Source: Stomoxys calcitrans
Taxonomy: Eukaryota > Arthropoda > Insecta > Diptera > Muscidae
DNA: 64,000 nt
Assembly: GCF_963082655.1 (NCBI RefSeq)
Contig: NC_081555.1
Span: 180,088,151-180,152,150 of the forward strand
Direction: 5' to 3'
Under the pieces are notes generated by a model. The model was given only the letters and a program-made list of their open reading frames with translations. It was not told the DNA's origin and searched no databases. A program made the translations under genes and the position numbers. This document shows positions 33,395 to 43,976 of this stretch, piece by piece; positions within the stretch are counted from its first letter, which is position 1; every line of letters begins with the position of its first letter.

Positions 33395-33605
33395 TTTTGA
33401 TTATCGCAAATTGATGTGGCATGTGGGCAGAATGTGTAAGAGCTGTCAAATGTGACGCCAAGTATTTTGGGAAACTTGATGGTCAAAATCGTTCCTTCAT
33501 CGACCAACCTTTCGGCTCAGCATTCACCTCACACCTATTTGTAGTGAACAATGTGGCTGAAGATTTGGTGGCAGAGTTCGTGCAGTGACTTAACAGCAGA
33601 CCACA
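33395..33605 (-). pseudogene. Jockey-type LINE internal fragment
   Basis: On the minus strand the frame reads GTILTIKFPKILGVTFDSSY then TFCPHATSICDNQK, the conserved block after the reverse transcriptase palm in Jockey-type elements. It lies next to the other Jockey fragments and is broken by stops. Confidence 0.65.
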
Positions 33606-33714
33606 GCTTGCCTAAACCGGTACCTAAGTTACATTGCTCCAGGTGTTCCAGTCATATGGCTAAGTAGTAGCAGGAAGTGGTTCCGAATCTATTGGTATAC
33701 CTAAAAATGCGTCT

Positions 33715-33840
33715 CCCGGCACGGGATAGCTGTAAGCACCACACAGGCTGGAACATTCAGGTCCGATCTGTGTGGTGTTCATTGCCGTCACGAGAAGCTT
33801 AGCTGCGAGTTACCGGGCGCGTCTACGGAGAAAATCTTAA
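33715..33840 (+). repeat. Dispersed repeat module (ACCACACAGGCTGGA)
   Basis: CGGCACGGGATAGCTGTAAG, CACCACACAGGCTGGAAC, CGATCTGTGTGGTGTTCATT and GCGAGTTACCGGGCGCG match 22795-22910 and, inverted, 62095-62230. No gene is present. Confidence 0.65.
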
Positions 33841-36345
33841 ATCCGGCCGAAAGCCGGCAAATTTGTCCAACTTTGGATTGGAAAGAGTTTTAATTAAAAT
33901 ACTTTTAACTTTTTACCACTGTTGGACATATCGCATGGACTATGCCCTCCCCCATGAAAATTTTGTACAATTTGGACGGTCTTCAAACCATTTATTTCTC
34001 ACGTAGAAGGGAATTTTGTAAAGCTTAAAATAATCAATTATTGTGATTTCGTTGACACTTTTTTAAATTTTATTTACCTAGTCAAGAACAAATGAACAAA
34101 ACTGGAACAATTAACTCTTACAAAGCCCAAACATTTTTTTGCTTTTATAATTTTGGCAGTATATAGCTTTAAAACATAATAAAGCTAGATTTTGTAGAAG
34201 TCGATTATTTTCAGTTTTAGTCTTTGGTTGGGCTATAGCACCCCCCAGGGAATACGTCTAGCTACGACAATGGTTAAAATAGATATATCAATCAAAGCTA
34301 TCATTTTCAAACATAGTTTGATAATTCTATATTAAAAACCATCAACCCTCTACTTTCTTGAATTCATTTTGATACTCTGTAAAAGGAACAACAATAGGAT
34401 TTTCAACATGAACTAAGGCACTGACTGCAAACTAAAATCCACATTTAGATGCGTCAGTGATTACCTGATCGTCAAATACACACACACACATACACATTTA
34501 GAACGGAATAATTATTAAGAGCAGACTGTACATAAATTAAAAAAGAAAATCAGCGTAGGAAATATGAGACTTTCATGTCAAGGATATCAAAATTGTATTT
34601 TTTTAATCATCCCCAAACCCAATATACAAAAACTGTCTAAACTCGCAAACAAATGATTAAATAAGTAGAGACAGAAAGAAGTCTAAGAAATATCCACTCC
34701 GAAATGTAACGGCACAAATTGCGGTGGAAAAGCGCGAAAGCACGCTGCCTTGAACGCCATGTTCGTTTGCTGCTGCATGTGTCTGTATAAAAAAAAAGTT
34801 AATACGAACCTCGTGGTCTTCCATTTGCCGGAGGACTCTTGATAGGATCACGTTTTTCGCGCCTGTTTAGTTGACTTGCGTTCTTTTTTTCCAACACAAA
34901 CTGAACGATCGTTTTTATCTTTATCACAAATTCATTCGTTTCGCAATATTATTTCAGTTACAAGCGACTCCTCACGAATTTCTAAATAGCTCCATTCTAG
35001 AAGTTTGATAACAAGCACTTTTTCCACTACTCAATGACGAAATAAATGGCGTAGGGATCTAATTTGGCTAATCGATTGCTCGACTTTTCATATTGAAATA
35101 GCAAAAGTCGCAATTTATCGAAAATTCTATGGGGACTTTACATGGCACATCATGATGCGTTGTCGTTGTAATATTAGCTGTATTTCATTTTAGTACTTAT
35201 AGTGCAGTGCAATGAAATTTTTATGAAAATTACATCTATTAAGGACAACAAAGTTCTGGACCAATTACCAGTGCAGGCTTATGTAGAACATCTGTCGTCA
35301 GGATTGTAATGATATGTTTTTCAGAATTTAGTGTGACCACTCGCAGAAACACACTATTGTGAATGGCAAAATAAAATTAAATTCCATTTATTTATAAATT
35401 GCGTGCACAAATTTTAATACATTTTTGTTGTTACTCGTTAATTTTGTACTGTTGTTACTTGTTCATTTTATATAACTTTTAGAAACATAAAACTTTTGGA
35501 TTTATATCACTACTGAAAAAAATATTTTATCTATCTAAAAAATTCCTTTGAACAATAAAGAATCAATTTTTATCTTTTAACTAAAATCAGTCCGCTGAGC
35601 GTAAATATCAATAATTTTGTTTGACTTTTGTGCCCACACATGTTTTACAAACTTTAATTAAGATTTTACATTTATTTTACCATTTTATCCTCATATTGTT
35701 TTGACAGGTTGGCAAATGGCGTTACCACCTCAAGGCAAACAAACAGACTTGCACTGAGAACTGTTTTTCATTTTATTTTTGCCCTTCACGGATTGTCTAT
35801 CCAGTACTAAAATAAAACACAGCAAGTATTGGCGAAAATGAGGGTGTATGCGCACATCGTCATGTCTAAAAAACCAAAATCATTTAGTTTTTGCGATGAT
35901 AGGCGTCTATCGATTACTGTTTACACAGAAATGCGTAATCATTACTAGAACGATTGAGAATAGGGATCCCAAGTTGAGATAAAAAGTTGACTTTAAGACT
36001 TGTCGAAATCTATCAAAATGGCAAAAGTCTATTTTTAGAATTTTCTTTGCAAAAAGTATACTTTTCGACTATTAAAAAGTCAAATTTTGCAAAAAGTAGA
36101 CGTTAGGACTTTTTGTCAAAATTTTGCAAAATTTTTTTAATAAGAAACTTCTATTTCGTGCAGGTTTTGTAAACTTTTGCCATCAATATATGATCATTTC
36201 TTTGTATTTTCACAGGATTCACTAAGGTTAAGTCAAGCAATCAGCCGACATACAATTTTTTGGCAGTACTTGGCAGTACTTTGTTTACGTTTTCTCCTAT
36301 TTGATGACATTTTCAAACGGCAGATTTGACATCCTTAATGATGTT
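33841..36345. promoter_or_regulatory. Gene-free stretch with candidate distal wisp promoter
   Basis: A perfect match to the fly core-promoter Motif 1 consensus (YGGTCACACTR) occurs on the minus strand at 35339-35329 as TGGTCACACTA. About 60 nt downstream on that strand, GCACTG is followed by GTAATT, a possible splice donor of a short leader exon. A second candidate initiator (TCAGTT, A at 34902) with AGTCA about 26 nt downstream resembles an Inr plus DPE. The next minus-strand gene is wisp, so these are candidate distal promoters for it. No coding sequence is supported; repeated CGACTTTT motifs lie at 35040-35120 and 36000-36110. Confidence 0.35.
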
Positions 36346-36348
36346 CAT

Positions 36349-36680
36349 GGAGGCCACCATAGCGCAGAGGTTAGCACGTCCACCTATGACGCAGAACGCC
36401 TGGGTTCGAGTCCAGGCGAGACCATCAGAAAAAATTTTCAGCGGTGGTTTTCCCCTCCTAATGCTGGCAACATGCGTGAGGTACTATGCCATGTAAAGCT
36501 TCTCCCCAAAGAGGTGTCACACTGCGGCACGCCGTTCGGACTCGGCTATAAAAAGGAGGTCCATTATCATTAAGCTTAAACTTGAATCGGATTGCACTTA
36601 TTGATATGTGAGAAGTTTGCCCCCGTTCCTTTGTGGAATGTTCATGGGCAATATTTGCATTTGCATTTCCATGATGTTCA
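36349..36680 (+). repeat. tRNA-derived SINE, fullest copy in the window
   Basis: The head reads GGAGGCCACCATAGCGCAGA then GGTTAGCACG (RNA polymerase III A box) and GGTTCGAGTCC (B box) at 36403-36413, in tRNA-like spacing. The body has GGTTTTCCCCTCCTAATGC, TGCGGCACGCCGTTCGGACT and CGGCTATAAAAAGGAGG. The tail is GTGGAATGTTCATGGGC followed by ATTTGCATTTGCA. Other copies are at 24885-25000, 26742-26985, 52949-53090 (minus) and 63400-63690 (minus). It is not a functional tRNA gene because the anticodon arm is not conserved. Confidence 0.75.
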
Positions 36681-38274
36681 TGGGGCCTATTCACTTTATG
36701 TTTTCGCAAGTGACCTAACCTTCTATTAGTGATTCATGCTGGGTGTCAGAAATTGGAGAAGAAGCGCAGAAGATCAATGCATTTGGGCATCTATTTTGAG
36801 TTCGGCTAGAGGAATAAATTTTCTCTAATGGCCAATCAAAGTAAAGTATAGTAATATACTCATCCCAGTCCATATTTTAATGTAGCCACCATATAGATCG
36901 ATCTACAGATTAAACATTTTAAGCCTATAAAAGCGAATATATCAAATATGGTCCATATCGGTCCAGCTTTCGGTGCAGGTCCACAATAACGTACCGCCAA
37001 TTTTCGGTATTTTTGCTCTGGAATCCACAATTTTGGTCCAATTTGTCTAAAATTTTGTAAGCCACTTTTTCTCGGTCTAATGAAAGTAGAAGTAGACGGA
37101 TCGACCAATATTTTATAGTAACTCCTATATGTGTTGTTGCTTTGTTAACTTAATATTACTTTGTCATATTATACTTTGGGTCTATATAAAACATACACAC
37201 ATAATATAAACATAACAACCATAGACTTAAAGTAACTTTGGTAATTCAATTGTAATACATTTTTTATTCAGTTGCTATAATAAACTACGGATTGCAAAAT
37301 ATGATTTTTGGTTGTTGTACAAATAACATGGCCATGAAAGTCTTAAATAGTCAAAAGCAAAAATAAACATTTTTTAATTGGTTCCTCCCTTTTTTTTTGT
37401 ACGGTGTGGATCAGCTGATTGCAAATCTATTGTAATACATTGAATTAAATTATTTAATTAGTTAAAGGCATTAAATAAATCAATAGAAGTTGTTCTAAAG
37501 TTACGTTGTTTAAAATTTATTGCGATTTGAGATGGCTATTTGTGCAAACTTTGTGATTTTGTAATAAAATTTCCGGGTTTACTTTTAGTGATGCAAACTA
37601 AATAAAACAAACCCAATATCCGACACTGCACCGGTTTATCTAAAATAATATTTGTTAGTTTTAAACTGGATGCTTATTATATCCCTGTTGCTTTTGACAA
37701 GAACAAATGCATATGTTCTTAGTGATTTGCTGCTTTTTTAAATAATTGTTAAACAAATAAGTTTGATACTATCTGGAACCGATTGTCACAAAACCGAAGC
37801 AATAACAATTTTCTTCCGCACTAACACGTAAATGGCATAGGGTTGACAAAGAATAACCCGTTCAATAACTATTGTGCCATTTAACGCTTCATTAGTAAAT
37901 GTTTGTGGATGCGGCTGTCAAACTTTAGTTATGACTTTACCATGCATACATTTTCCTAGCCCCTGTGCTAGTAAGATTTTATTCGCTACACGCAAACGTC
38001 AAATTGTAATTACCCCTTCAACTTTGTTATCAATTGGCACACGCCCAAAGTACCAAAGAAAAATACAGCAAGTTTTTCCGACGTGTAATCTATTGGTGAG
38101 TATACATTGCACATCATGGCGCGTGGTTATTTGCAGATCCAATATTTTTAACCGGTCATTGAGAAAATTGGCCTAGGACATGTTTTGTTATATTCACAGC
38201 TGTTGTGGATCTTTCATAACCAAATCTTGCTAGTTTCGGAAGAGTTTAGTAATAGTTAAAATCTTAACAGGAAA
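36681..38274. other. Intergenic stretch upstream of mRpS30
   Basis: 36850-37110 is a decayed unit of the 155-bp family (CATATAGATCGATCTACAGA). No gene is supported in the rest. CTATTG followed by GTGAGT at about 38090-38100 looks like a splice donor and TTAACAG at 38264-38270 like an acceptor just before the mRpS30 ATG, so a leader exon with a 5' UTR intron of about 175 nt is possible. Confidence 0.35.
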
Positions 38275-40079
38275 ATGATTTTTTCACATCGCGCTGGATT
38301 ATGGAAGACACGATGTATGCCTCTATATCGGACGTATATTGCAACACCAACCAAAAATGCCCATGCGGCTGTCCAAAGAGATACTTCTGGGGTAGAAAAT
38401 GAGGAATATTGGGTGGAACCGCAATACCCCCAGATTAAAGATAAATCGTTCAAAGGGCAAAAAGAAACCAAAGCCCTAGAATGGCAGCAAGAAATTCAAA
38501 ATGTTCCAACTGTGGAAGAAAAACTAATCAAAATAAATATGCCAAGATATTACGGTTACAAAGTCGTTCAGATGAATGAAGAACGATTGCCCTACAATTG
38601 CCTTCCAGCCATTCAATATTATACACGTACTCTTTTCGAGACAGTGGATAAGGAAAAAGAGGATGAAAAGTTATCGTCATATGCGAAATCCGCTACAGCA
38701 GCCGTATTGGATGCTTTAGAGTTTACCAACGACTATTTCAGGTGGTCTAAACTTAGTACATTCGACTTTTCTAAGTTTAAATTTATTCGTATATTCTTTG
38801 CAGGCAAAAGTACAGAAACGCTTCCAAACATGATCCTGCTGAAAGGGAGCGATTATTCAGTCAAATAATAGTGGAACAAATTAACAGAGCTTTGATCAAT
38901 AATCTGTCAACTGAATTTTCGCATTTGCATGAAATGGAAATTGACTACAGTGCTAGGCATGAGGCATTTTGGGCAGTAGGAGGCATCGAACCTCCAAAAA
39001 ATGTAGTTAAATCGAAAGAGGGACAAGAATGGCAAAAGGATTTGGCTAAAGAACCTATTGATCGTTTCATGCAATACAAGGGTAGTCCTATGTTGGTACT
39101 GAGACATCGCCTGCAACTGCAACCATGGAAAAACGAGAGCGAATATATTAACCTTGAATTGGCGAAGAAGGTTCCACGTTTTGAATTCGACCCCAGAACA
39201 CTAGGCTTCTCAACTGAACACCAGCACGGAACAAATATTCCGGGTTAGTTAAATTTTTTATCTCACAGTCTATTATAAATAATGTATCTATCATATATTT
39301 TAGGCTACTGGCCAAGCAATACAAATAGTTACGGATTCATTTCCTACCAAAGCAGGGCTACTTTGCAAAGGCGTCCATCGAATTATGGGCAGGAAGACCA
39401 AGAAAATGCTTTACACGCACACGCAATACAGTCAAGTTTTGCTTGGCTTTTAGCACAAGCAAATTATTTTGGATTTAATACCTACTCGGAACTGACATAC
39501 CCATTTAACTGTCAAACCATTATAACTTCTGGTAAGGAATGGTCCTTTTATGAATACCAGTTGAACACAGTCTGCATGCATGGCAACCAAGTTAATGAAA
39601 ATCCTAGAACAAATAGTTGTAGAGGAACCAAAGAAATGGAGCTCTACAAGGAATTCGATGATAGTGGCAAAGTGGTGGGATTTAACGAAGAAGTTCTAAA
39701 ACATTTAATTCAATGCTATGTCAAAAACCCGAACGTTCAAGTGCCTGTGGAAGCACAAACACCATATTTGGATAAAAATATAAAGCGAATTGCTGACTAT
39801 ACGAATGAGGAAAAACGAACATTCCTGGAGGAAGTATACAAATATATGTCTTCGAATCGGCCGCGACATCTATCTTTGCCAGAAACGTATATGTGGGAAA
39901 AAATATACAAAATCGACAATAAAACACGACCACTAGAAGCCAGACGCCGTTTCTTTGAAGTTTTCGTTAACCCTTGGAAGCGCACCATGGATCAATTCGA
40001 CAAAGAATATATACCGAAAGCTGTGCGCCCAGAAGGCCCAAAGAGTAAAAAGAAGTTTAAACCCACATACTTCCCATAA
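38275..40079 (+). CDS. mRpS30: Mitochondrial ribosomal protein S30 (mL65), 3 exons, 560 aa
   Basis: Exons 38275-38741, 38804-39243 and 39304-40079 join in phases 2 and 1; the introns are 62 and 60 nt. The protein is a structural component of the mitochondrial ribosome, now assigned to the large subunit as mL65 (MRPS30/PDCD9). The identification rests on a long C-terminal block matching human MRPS30 in order: SSFAWLLAQANYFGF near residue 348, QTIITSGKEWSFYEYQLNTV near 373-393, NPRTNSCRGT near 402, and GFNEEVLKHLIQCYVKNP. The N-terminus HRAGLWKTRCMPLYRTYIA is basic and hydroxylated, as in a mitochondrial import signal. The start is the first ATG in the exon. The basic C-terminus ends KKKFKPTYFP. 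Confidence 0.92.
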
Positions 40080-40118
40080 AAAAATTTGCACTTACATTGT
40101 TAATTAAGAAATCAGCGA

Positions 40119-40130
40119 TTTATTAATAAA
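40119..40130. terminator. Palindromic poly(A) signal shared by convergent genes
   Basis: TTTATTAATAAA is a perfect palindrome, so it gives AATAAA on both strands. It lies about 40-50 nt after the mRpS30 stop and the same distance after the Mis12 stop on the other strand. If both are used, the two 3' ends would overlap by some tens of bases. Confidence 0.65.
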
Positions 40131-40169
40131 TTCAATATAAAATACCCACCCAACATTTAAGATGTATTA

Positions 40170-40788
40170 CTATTTTCTCATTTGGCCAAATGCAAGCGTT
40201 TTATCCACAAGATCATTTAATGCATTCATGTTCAAATTTTTAAAGCTTTCCTTCAGTGCATTTTGTATATTCAGCTCTTCATCCAAAAAGGGAATGAATT
40301 TTTTGTGTTGGCTATTCTCCATCTTCAACAAAGTTATCATTATTGAATTCTATGGAAATAAAAAAGGCATTCTCCATAAAATAAAATGTGATTGCTGACG
40401 AAGGTACAGATAAAACACTAACCTCAAGGAATCTCTTCTTATGGGAAGCAATTTCATCGTCAATATTCTTTTCATCAGCTTGTGAGTATGTTTTGACATG
40501 GTCAAAATAGGCAGGTAAAAGTACATGATCGGGAACTGAGAAATACTTTTTATCCATTTCCTCGGCCGCCTTCATGTGACCCTCAATAGAAAGCCAAATT
40601 TTTTTTAACACCTCGTCTTTTATCTTTAGAAGATATTGGTTTGTCTCCTCAGAGCACTCTGCTTTTTTAATAACACCGTCCAACGCTGTGTTGATATTTT
40701 TCTTAACATAGTAATTTCTTTCAAGCGATGCGAGCTCACTAGAGAATCCAAAATGCTCAATTTCGCGCTCTTGATGCTCCATATCCAT
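40170..40788 (-). CDS. Mis12: Kinetochore protein Mis12, 2 exons, 181 aa
   Basis: Minus-strand exons 40788-40423 (122 codons) and 40349-40170 (59 codons plus TAG) join in phase 0 across a 73-nt intron. Mis12 is a core subunit of the Mis12/MIND complex that links inner-kinetochore CENP-C to the outer Ndc80 and Spc105 proteins. Evidence: the N-terminal motif IEHFGFSSELASLERNYYV matches the FFGFTP...LRIY start of the family; the central VPDHVLLP matches the conserved SNILLPE turn; and the rest is helical coiled coil. Length is near the human 205 aa. I chose ATG 40788 because the open frame upstream of it reads through sequence resembling a dispersed repeat. It is tail to tail with mRpS30. Confidence 0.78.
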
Positions 40789-40929
40789 ATTTGATTCTAT
40801 TTTTAGCTTGATTTTATTTCTTCTAGTAAGAATTGGCAGTATTTTCCCATCCGTAAAAATCCTCAAATCAAAAGTTAATTTTCCCAACCCAAAAAAATCC
40901 CCTAACAACTTTGAATGGCTTTTTATAAA

Positions 40930-43740
40930 AGTATAGCTAAATAAGTTTTATTTGTGTATTAGAATGATGAATGTTGTGATTTGTATCGAACAAGAACGAC
41001 TTGGGATCCTAAAATCGATTTTCGACTAATCGATTAGTCGACTTTTTGTGTAAAAAAGTCGAAGTCGACTTTCAATGATTAAAAAGTAGAATAATCGATT
41101 CTGAATTCGAAAAGAAAGCTGCACAGAGATGAAAGTTTCGCTATGCTTGTGCTGCTGCTAGTTAGTGATGCGTTGAAAAAAAAAATCGAGTTCATTATTC
41201 TCAAGGGCTACGATTTTGCTCTTTGGTTAACTATTGTTGCATTAATTTTTTTAATTGATTAGTTATTAAAGCGGAATGGACTTTAATAACTCGTGCCAAA
41301 GTTTGTAAATATCCAAGCTAATGCTTGTTTTAGGGACTTACTTATAAGTGTAAGATTCATCTTAATAGGTTTTTGTTTATGGAAACTGAATTTTGGCACA
41401 AACGTTTTTTTTTACCCATAAAGCGTTTATGTTCGAGGATGAAAAGGACTATATATAGGACTGGACTCCAGATTTAAAATCTTTAGCTCTCAAAAGGCGC
41501 ATTTAATGTCCGATTTTGTAGAAATTTTGCATATTATACTCATCCCAGTCCATATAGATCGATCTACAGTTTAAACATTTTAAGCCTATATCGAATATAG
41601 TCTATCCTTCATTTTGGCGAATTTTGGCTTGGCGGAAGTATATTCCAATCCATAGACGAATCGATCAATATTTTATAGAGTACATCAATATTATATAAGA
41701 GTACATCTCACAAAAAGATTTTTGCACCGAATTAAGCGAAGTCTAGACGGAATTAAAAACTTATAGACTTCGATTTAGAATTTGAAATTTTATAAAAAAA
41801 AATCCCATATTGGCTTTAGATAGGGGTTTGATATAAAATTGCGCCAACTTTCCATTTAAAACTTTTTGTTAATACCTCCACTTTATGAAAATTCAAAGAA
41901 ATGTATACTCCTTGATCGCAAACTTTTACGAAAAATTGTAGGAAATAAAAGTATCTTATTAAGAAAATTGTGCAAATTTTTGAAAAAAGTCAATGCGTAT
42001 ACCTTTGCAAAGTCTTAAAGTCGACTTTTCGTCCCAACTTGGAATTCCTAAGAACGATCACGCGTTTCATTTATCGCACATAACGTTGTCTTCGGGAGGG
42101 ATCGCTGCAAATCCAAACAAAGCATTTGTCGTTCTAGTGGGATTTGCGCATCGATTTTGTGGGATTTGTTTGCTGAGTTGCATTTTTAATGGGATTTTAG
42201 TGCCCGTGCATGGTATGTAACTCCACCCTAAGATGTCGTAGTAATGCTGTTTCCGCTAATATATAAATTCAATGTGATTTTGTATTGAACAATAACGACC
42301 GCGCGTTTCATTTATCGCGAATAACGAAGTCAACGGAGGGATCACTACATACAATTGTTTAATTTATAAAACAATTACTTTAATGTCCTATTTTTTTGCT
42401 AATTTCTTGAAAATAGTCGAAAATTACTTATTTACGATAGGTAAAGTGATGCGGCCAAATACTCGCACATTTCTATTCGAAGTTTCAAATAGAATTTATC
42501 GATAACGGATGCCATAATCCAAAAAATGCGAAACTCTATCGTAAAAAGTCGATTGTGGATGCGAAAATTAGGCCCATGAACAAAATACTCAGCTATAATT
42601 GCCAATTACTGCGAAATCTTGGTACAATAAGCCCAGCTGATTTGAGTTTTCCAATTTCAACAGAAGGTTTGTGCCAACGCAAGGGAGATTCAAAAAGATG
42701 GTCTCACGCGAACAGCTGAAAACAGCCGGCCAGCTTGATGGCAGTAAGATGACAATTCTGTGTTTACATACACAGCAAATCACCCTATTTTTTCTTGCGT
42801 TCTCCTTGTTTTTGTTTCTCTTCTCTCATTTTACCTGCACACGTACAAACATGACCGAAAGTTTCTTTGGTTGTAAATAACATCTTGATGAGGAGATGGC
42901 GGATTGATTTGATTTTGGAACAACTAAAACGTTACATTTTGCTTGTTTTTCTAAAATCTGAAAACTATGTTTAATTTGATCCGATATTCCACACTTAATA
43001 CTGTGTTCAGACTAAAGCTGTTTTGAGCAAATGTCTCGATTTCCTATTATAATGCTCTGAAAAGAACTCGTTTTTCTTTACATTCAAGTCATTCAAAACA
43101 TGTGAGCTCAATAAATAAGTGCCTAAATTGTGTCAAATAAACACAGCGTTGAATAATGTTAAAAAATAAAAACTAAATTTCTTTCTAAAAAAATTAAACA
43201 AGCAACATTTTGTAGTAGAAGCAAGAGACAAACAATTTTACAACAACAACATAACATTTTTGTTGTAGTGATGAAAAATGCAATTTCCAAAACATATCAA
43301 CAAGTGTGAACGGCTGAGAAGTTTTTCAAAACGAGTCACTATATACATGGCATAAGAAATAAAACAGTGTTATAATCAAGATATATTCATTTACAGGTAA
43401 TGGCAGTTGCCCAACAGCAAAATATTGAGTGCACCCTTTGACATTTAAAGTTGCGAATCATTGTAGTTTCGTGGGGGTAAATTTTTGTTGTTGTGCTTAT
43501 AAATTGATGTTCTTGTTAGTTAGCACGAAATTAATTTTTTGTACGAGAAACACTACTTTACAATTATAATGACCATTATCATGATGTACCGAGTAAACTT
43601 CTCATAATGAGCATAATCGACAAAAATCGATGACTTCATATTATTAGATTTTTAGCCACTAATCGACACTGATTTTTTGATACAAAACTCAAACAATCGA
43701 TTAGTTGAAAATCGAAAATCGACTAATTAATAAAAGCACA
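40930..43740. other. Intergenic stretch between Mis12 and ric8a
   Basis: No gene is supported. 41000-41110 and 43600-43735 carry related AT-rich sequence dense in TCGATT and CGACTTTT motifs (for example AATCGATTAGTCGAC). 41540-41700 is a decayed 155-bp-family unit. 42050-42110 and 42290-42345 share CGCGTTTCATTTATCGC and AGGGATC, a diverged local duplication. 42687-42840 is a degenerate copy of the TIR element at 52699-52940 (ACAGCCGGCCAG). A DRE-like TATCGATA lies at 42497-42504. Confidence 0.45.
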
Positions 43741-43950
43741 CAACTTATCTGATAGGAAATATTTTTTTAATCCAATTAAATTCAGCTCTTGATTGAGATC
43801 TGTAAGTTTATCTTCTTAAATAAATCTAATTGCAGTTGTATTTTTTTGGACACTATGCGAGACTTATTTTTCTTTTTTGTACAAAGAATTAGGTCGAATT
43901 GTTTGAAAGTCAAAAATAATATTCCTGGGGGAGAAGGAATCTTCAAGGCA

Positions 43951-43961
43951 GAGTCACACTG
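43951..43961 (+). promoter_or_regulatory. Motif 1-like core promoter element of ric8a
   Basis: GAGTCACACTG matches 9 of 11 positions of the fly Motif 1 consensus YGGTCACACTR, found near start sites of constitutively expressed genes. It ends 15 nt before the ric8a ATG, which would give a very short 5' UTR. Confidence 0.45.
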
Positions 43962-43976
43962 CTTAACTGGTGGAAT

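Noticed and set aside
34657..34851. 64-codon minus-strand frame near a candidate initiator
   Set aside because: Protein composition is unremarkable and a donor-like GAG|GTTCGT interrupts it; better explained as a possible noncoding leader.
36349..36430. Candidate tRNA gene
   Set aside because: A and B boxes are present but the acceptor stem and anticodon arm do not pair, and the body continues into a SINE found in several copies.
37874..38176. 100-codon frame upstream of mRpS30
   Set aside because: No recognisable domain, and it spans a likely leader exon and donor of mRpS30.
40789..40908. N-terminal extension of Mis12 (40 extra codons)
   Set aside because: The upstream part resembles sequence at 46100 that belongs to a repeat, and the conserved family start aligns just after ATG 40788.
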